NCBI GenBank assembly: GCA_024641225.1 | Contig: JAHEDN010000080.1 | Coordinates: 1-9,033, forward strand | Source of the DNA: Burkholderiales bacterium | Lineage (GTDB): Bacteria; Pseudomonadota; Gammaproteobacteria; Burkholderiales; Burkholderiaceae_F | Reading direction: 5' to 3' | DNA: 9,033 nucleotides | Shown here: positions 6,391-9,033 of the stretch, piece by piece | How positions within the stretch are numbered: position 1 is the first letter of the stretch | Layout: each line of letters begins with the position of its first letter | Position numbers and translations under genes: made by a program | The notes under the pieces: generated by a model | What the model was told of the DNA's origin: nothing | Seen by the model: only the letters and a program-made list of their open reading frames with translations | Databases searched by the model: none

Positions 6391-6502
6391 AGTTTCTTCC
6401 TCTTGAGCCTGTCGCCACGCTCGAGCGCGAAGCCCCTCTTCGGCGCCTCTCCTCCCCCTCCTCGGCCGATCTTGGGCGCGCTCAGCTGACAGGCTTTTTT
6501 TT
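6391..6502 (+). ncRNA. Candidate small RNA or attenuating leader ending in T8
   Basis: A long imperfect hairpin fits a short terminated transcript. AGCCTGTC (6406-6413) pairs with GACAGGCT (6488-6495), and inside it GAGCGCG (6423-6429) pairs with CGCGCTC (6477-6483). The outer stem runs into eight T's (6495-6502). A promoter-like sequence lies just upstream and the aminotransferase GTG is 72 bases downstream. CAGGC at 6490-6494 can instead pair with GCCTG at 6503-6507, which would put the T-run in a loop and break the terminator, so a switch-like attenuator is possible. It does not carry the conserved motifs of 4.5S RNA, 6S RNA or tmRNA. The terminator stem is long-range and thus weaker than a compact one. 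Confidence 0.3.
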
Positions 6503-6574
6503 GCCTGACCGCTCAGGACCCTCGCATCGGGACCTCGGCGATCGCAGCGGGCCCGCTTGCACGGGAGGCGCACA

Positions 6575-7780
6575 GTGACGCCTCGAGTCGCCAGCCGGAC
6601 CCGGGGCATAGCACCTTTTTACGTGATGGAGATCGCCAAAGAAGCCCAGCGCCTTGCCGACGCGGGCCGATCCATCCTTCACCTGAGCATTGGCGAGCCC
6701 GACTTCACAGCACCGCCGACGGTCCAGTCCGCGGCGCGGCGGGCGATCGAGTCCGGGCTGACGCAATACACGCCGGCTTTGGGTACAAGCGCGCTGCGCG
6801 AAGCGATCGCCGCCGACTACGGCCGCCAGTTTTGCCTGACCGTCGATCCAGGTCGGATCGTGGTCACTGCGGGAGCCTCCGGCGCATTGCTGCTTGCCAT
6901 GGCGGCGCTGCTCGGGCGGGATCGCAAAGTGCTGATGCCTGATCCAAGCTACCCTTGCAATCGGCATTTTGCCGCCGTCTTTGGAGGCGACGCTCAACTT
7001 ATGCCCTGCGGGCCGGAAACACGTTTCCAGCCGACCGCAGAAATGATCGAAGAGTCTTGGAATGAGGGCAGCGCCGGCGTTCTGCTGGCTTCTCCGTCGA
7101 ACCCAACTGGCACTTCAGTCGAACGACGCGTCCTGGCCGCAATTGTCGAGGCGGTCCGCGCGCGCGACGGTTTCCTCATTGTCGATGAGATCTACTTGGG
7201 CCTGACCTATGACAGTCCGCCGTCTACTGCGCTGGCGCTGTCCGACGAGGTCCTGACGCTGGGCAGCTTTTCAAAGTACTTCAACATGACCGGTTGGCGC
7301 CTGGGCTGGCTGGTCGCGCCACTGTCGCTGGTGCCGACGCTGGAAAAACTGGCGCAGAACCTCTTCATCTGCCCTTCGGCGATTGCCCAGCATGCGGCAC
7401 TGGCCTGCTTCTCCACAGAGGCACTGGCCGTCTATGAGGAGCGCCGTCAAGAGTTCCGTCGCCGACGTGACTTCCTGGTACCCGCACTGCGGGGACTTGG
7501 ATTCGATATCCCGGCAGTTCCCGACGGCGCCTTCTACATATATGCCGACATCAGCCGGTTCGGCATGAACAGCTGGGATTTCGCCATGACGCTTCTTCGC
7601 GAAGCGGGCGTTTGCGTCGTCCCGGGCCGCGACTTCGGGCAAGCCGAAATCGATCGGTATGTCAGGATTTCATACGCCAACAAGCTGGAAAATCTGGAAA
7701 AGGCGGTCAACCTTATGGGCTGCTACTTGAAGCGCCAGATGACCTCACAGGCGGGCAGCGGCGCAAGCGACAACGGATGA
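6575..7780 (+). CDS. Class I/II pyridoxal-phosphate aminotransferase
   Basis: A 401-residue fold-type I aminotransferase that moves an amino group between an amino acid and a 2-oxo acid in the cytoplasm. Family marks in order: HLSIGEPDF (36-44), YTPALGTSALREAI (65-78), TAGASGALLLA (98-108) at the phosphate site, DPSYPCNR (123-130), SPSNPTGT (173-180), DEIY (204-207) whose Asp contacts the PLP nitrogen, SFSKYFNMTGWRLGW (231-245) with the PLP-binding Lys234, and YVRISYA (362-368) with Arg364 for the substrate carboxylate. This resembles the aspartate/alanine/aromatic aminotransferase group, but the exact substrate cannot be read from sequence. GTG at 6575 is chosen because GGGAGG (6563-6568) precedes it by 6 bases; TTG at 6557 is in frame but lies before that site. 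The last 13 residues are a loose Ser/Gly tail. It is convergent with the transglycosylase, 41 bases apart. Confidence 0.93.
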   Translation: MTPRVASRTRGIAPFYVMEIAKEAQRLADAGRSILHLSIGEPDFTAPPTVQSAARRAIESGLTQYTPALGTSALREAIAADYGRQFCLTVDPGRIVVTAGASGALLLAMAALLGRDRKVLMPDPSYPCNRHFAAVFGGDAQLMPCGPETRFQPTAEMIEESWNEGSAGVLLASPSNPTGTSVERRVLAAIVEAVRARDGFLIVDEIYLGLTYDSPPSTALALSDEVLTLGSFSKYFNMTGWRLGWLVAPLSLVPTLEKLAQNLFICPSAIAQHAALACFSTEALAVYEERRQEFRRRRDFLVPALRGLGFDIPAVPDGAFYIYADISRFGMNSWDFAMTLLREAGVCVVPGRDFGQAEIDRYVRISYANKLENLEKAVNLMGCYLKRQMTSQAGSGASDNG

Positions 7781-7821
7781 GCTAACGGGCCAGAAACCGG
7801 TCCGGCGCGGGACAGCGACTG

Positions 7822-8718
7822 TCAGCTTATCGGCCGGCGATCGGTGCCTGCCGCGCCCTGGAAGGAGCCTGCCCCGATCCGCTGAAGGTCGGCGGCCAGA
7901 GCACTACGGCCCACGCTCTCGCGCACCGCTGGCCCAGCGGCAAGGGCATCGCGCGGACGGCCCCCAGCGGCCAGCTTGATGCGGGCCATCTCCCCGAGAA
8001 CCCGGGCCGCGTATCCGCCGTCATCAGGCAGGTTGCCTGCGCCGACGTACAGCTGCAGCCCCCGCTCGACTGAGCCGCCGCGCTGGATCAGGTCCTTGAG
8101 AATCTCTGAACCGACCCTGAGGTTGGCGATCGGGTCCAAGGCTGCATGATCACCTCCATGCAGGAGAAACTTGTCGCTATGAACGTGCGTCAGCACCTGC
8201 ATGAGCCCCTGTGCCCCGACCGGGCTCTGGGCGAACGGATTAAGGCTCGACTCGACCGCCGTTACCGCGAGGATCAGCATCGGGTCGATGCCGATCGAGC
8301 GGCCTGTATTGAACGCTTCGCCGACGATCTGGCGCACGGCATTCTCGGCCACGCGGTAGCGACGCGAAAGATAGCGAGTGACGCGCTCCTGTGCCGGGTC
8401 CACCGCGACTGCGGGCTGCACGGACATCCGGCCGCCCCTGCGGTCGGCCCGCGACTCGCGCTCAGCATTCGAGTCGACGACCCCGGTCGACAGCGAAGCA
8501 ACGGCGGGCCCAGGCGCAGCCAGCGACCCGGCTACCGCCATCACATGCTCCCTCGCCTGCTCGCTGCCGATTAAGGCAACGGCCACCGACAGCGTCAAGA
8601 TGCCGGTCATCCCGATGGTCCCGCGGCCGAGGATCACGATCCCTCGACCCACGTCGCGGCCCGCGGTAATCAGGGCCGCCGAGGTCGGCAACCACGCTCT
8701 TTCTTTCAGCAACGACAC
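7822..8718 (-). CDS. Membrane-anchored lytic transglycosylase (SLT domain)
   Basis: Predicted to cleave the MurNAc-GlcNAc bond of peptidoglycan non-hydrolytically, forming 1,6-anhydro ends, in cell-wall remodelling. From the chosen start it is 298 residues: a basic N-terminus, one membrane segment at about 34-51, a low-complexity spacer to about 105, then an SLT domain (about 125-250). The domain shows AVTAVESSLNPFAQSPVGAQGLMQV (151-175, described by its catalytic Glu156 and the GAQGLMQV core at 168-175) and ALDPIANLRVGSEIL (193-207). Where family members usually have AYNAG, it has YVGAGN (224-229). The tail after about 250 is unstructured. GTG at 8718 is preferred because AAGGAGG (8724-8730) lies 5 bases upstream. 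ATG at 8757, with a weaker GAGG, would add 13 residues. No neighbour identifies a specific role. Confidence 0.9.
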   Translation of the reverse strand: MSLLKERAWLPTSAALITAGRDVGRGIVILGRGTIGMTGILTLSVAVALIGSEQAREHVMAVAGSLAAPGPAVASLSTGVVDSNAERESRADRRGGRMSVQPAVAVDPAQERVTRYLSRRYRVAENAVRQIVGEAFNTGRSIGIDPMLILAVTAVESSLNPFAQSPVGAQGLMQVLTHVHSDKFLLHGGDHAALDPIANLRVGSEILKDLIQRGGSVERGLQLYVGAGNLPDDGGYAARVLGEMARIKLAAGGRPRDALAAGPAVRESVGRSALAADLQRIGAGSFQGAAGTDRRPIS

Positions 8719-8723
8719 GCGTG

Positions 8724-8730
8724 CCTCCTT
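8724..8730 (-). promoter_or_regulatory. Consensus Shine-Dalgarno deciding the transglycosylase start
   Basis: Read on the minus strand this is AAGGAGG, a full match to the 16S anti-Shine-Dalgarno, followed by 5 bases and GTG at 8716-8718. It is the best ribosome binding site in the window and lies inside the longer frame that begins at ATG 8757, which argues that GTG is the main start. Confidence 0.65.
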
Positions 8731-8753
8731 ATGCTGAGCGGCCGCCGGCAATT

Positions 8754-8981
8754 TCATCGGCTGTCCTCACTCACAGGTTGGTACGTCAGACGGAGCGTGC
8801 TACCGTGCTCCGCGTTCCACTCAACCGGCCCGCCCTTCTCTTCGCGCGGACCATTGCGGTCGATAAGGGCATCGGCCGCACACCGAAGTTCCCCATATGA
8901 TTTGCCGGCAACCGCCCCAGCGCTTCGGCCTGTTCGGCAGTTCTGCCCGGCAGGGGCCGGCTCGGCAGAAGCGGCGGCATT
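8754..8981 (-). pseudogene. Startless open frame before the transglycosylase, possible gene remnant
   Basis: On the minus strand a frame of 75 codons runs from just after a TAG (8982-8984) to a TGA (8754-8756) that overlaps the alternative transglycosylase ATG (8755-8757) as ATGA. It contains no usable ATG, GTG or TTG except one GTG near its end. Its second half nevertheless reads like real protein (for example ELRCAADALIDRNG, then VEWNAEHGSTLRLTYQP), with balanced charge and high third-position GC, vaguely like the end of a histidine-kinase ATPase domain. It may be the tail of a decayed or frameshifted gene. Chance openness in GC-rich DNA is equally possible, and the resemblance is too weak to name. 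Confidence 0.22.
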
Positions 8982-8996
8982 CTAGAGGCTGATGCC

Positions 8997-9033
8997 TCAA
9001 CGGAACCCATACCGGCCGTCGGCCTTGATGCAG
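8997..9033 (-). CDS. Possible last codons of a minus-strand gene (cut by window edge)
   Basis: Read on the minus strand, the last 37 bases give CIKADGRYGFR followed by TGA (8997-8999). This looks like an ordinary protein C-terminus, but eleven residues cannot identify a family. A small inverted repeat (GAGGC 8985-8989, GCCTC 8994-8998) overlaps the stop but has no T-run on this strand. The frame is the same as that of the startless open frame downstream, with two stops between them. Confidence 0.25.
   Translation of the reverse strand, partial: CIKADGRYGFR

Larger units (their letters stand above)
6174..6574. promoter_or_regulatory. Divergent maeB / aminotransferase intergenic region
   Basis: These 401 bases hold the control regions of two divergent genes and no gene I can support. 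The maeB side carries a small palindromic hairpin (6189-6203) and a minus-strand GATAAT at 6204-6209 that could be a -10, though no matching -35 is seen. The middle carries three copies of TGGACAA (6250-6256, 6324-6330, 6346-6352). The aminotransferase side carries two TTGACTT boxes, then a long hairpin ending in T8, then about 70 GC-rich bases to the start codon. Confidence 0.45.

Noticed and set aside
6406..6502. 4.5S signal-recognition RNA or 6S RNA
   Set aside because: The rod-like shape and size are suggestive, but the conserved GGAAGG/AGCAGCC apical region of 4.5S RNA and the 6S closing-stem and bubble sequences are absent.
6345..6578. 77-codon plus-strand frame ending in a GTGA overlap with the aminotransferase start
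   Set aside because: The overlap is attractive, but the only start is a TTG without a ribosome binding site, the frame runs through the T8 tract and the candidate promoter, and the peptide is low-complexity with no family resemblance.

Overview
This is GC-rich bacterial chromosomal DNA, most likely from a betaproteobacterium of the Rhodocyclales/Accumulibacter or Burkholderiales type. The basis for this is the gene content (transketolase, a fused SpeD-SpeE polyamine enzyme of a kind reported in Delftia, RsmE, a hybrid MaeB malic enzyme) and the high-GC codon use. The taxonomic call is an inference from gene content, not a measured match. I see no rRNA, tRNA, CRISPR array, insertion sequence or phage gene.

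Layout from left to right. (1) The 5' end of a transketolase gene (tkt) runs off the left edge on the minus strand. (2) A 454-base divergent spacer separates it from speDE on the plus strand. The spacer carries an inverted repeat and two hairpins just before the speDE ribosome binding site. (3) speDE encodes one protein with an AdoMet decarboxylase domain followed by a spermidine synthase domain. It is closed by a strong intrinsic terminator that sits only 12 bases before the start codon of rsmE. (4) rsmE (16S rRNA m3U1498 methyltransferase) is convergent with a minus-strand group read as maeB, then an exported RNase Sa/barnase-type ribonuclease, then barstar. The ribonuclease and its barstar-family inhibitor share an ATGA stop/start overlap. 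(5) A 401-base divergent spacer holds short repeats, promoter-like boxes and a hairpin-plus-T8 element that could be a small RNA or an attenuating leader. (6) A class I/II PLP aminotransferase on the plus strand starts at a GTG with an excellent Shine-Dalgarno sequence. (7) It is convergent with a membrane-anchored lytic transglycosylase (SLT domain) on the minus strand. (8) The right end holds a startless open frame whose stop overlaps an upstream ATG of the transglycosylase, plus what may be the last codons of another minus-strand gene.

Most genes are housekeeping: central carbon metabolism (tkt, maeB), polyamine synthesis (speDE), ribosome modification (rsmE), amino-acid metabolism (aminotransferase) and cell-wall remodelling (transglycosylase). 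The accessory element is the ribonuclease-barstar pair. Its logic is clear from sequence: the enzyme has an export/lipoprotein signal and its inhibitor is made from the same transcript without a signal. The speDE leader and the leader of the aminotransferase gene are the two non-coding stretches that most deserve a second look. I did not find a convincing, wholly new system.
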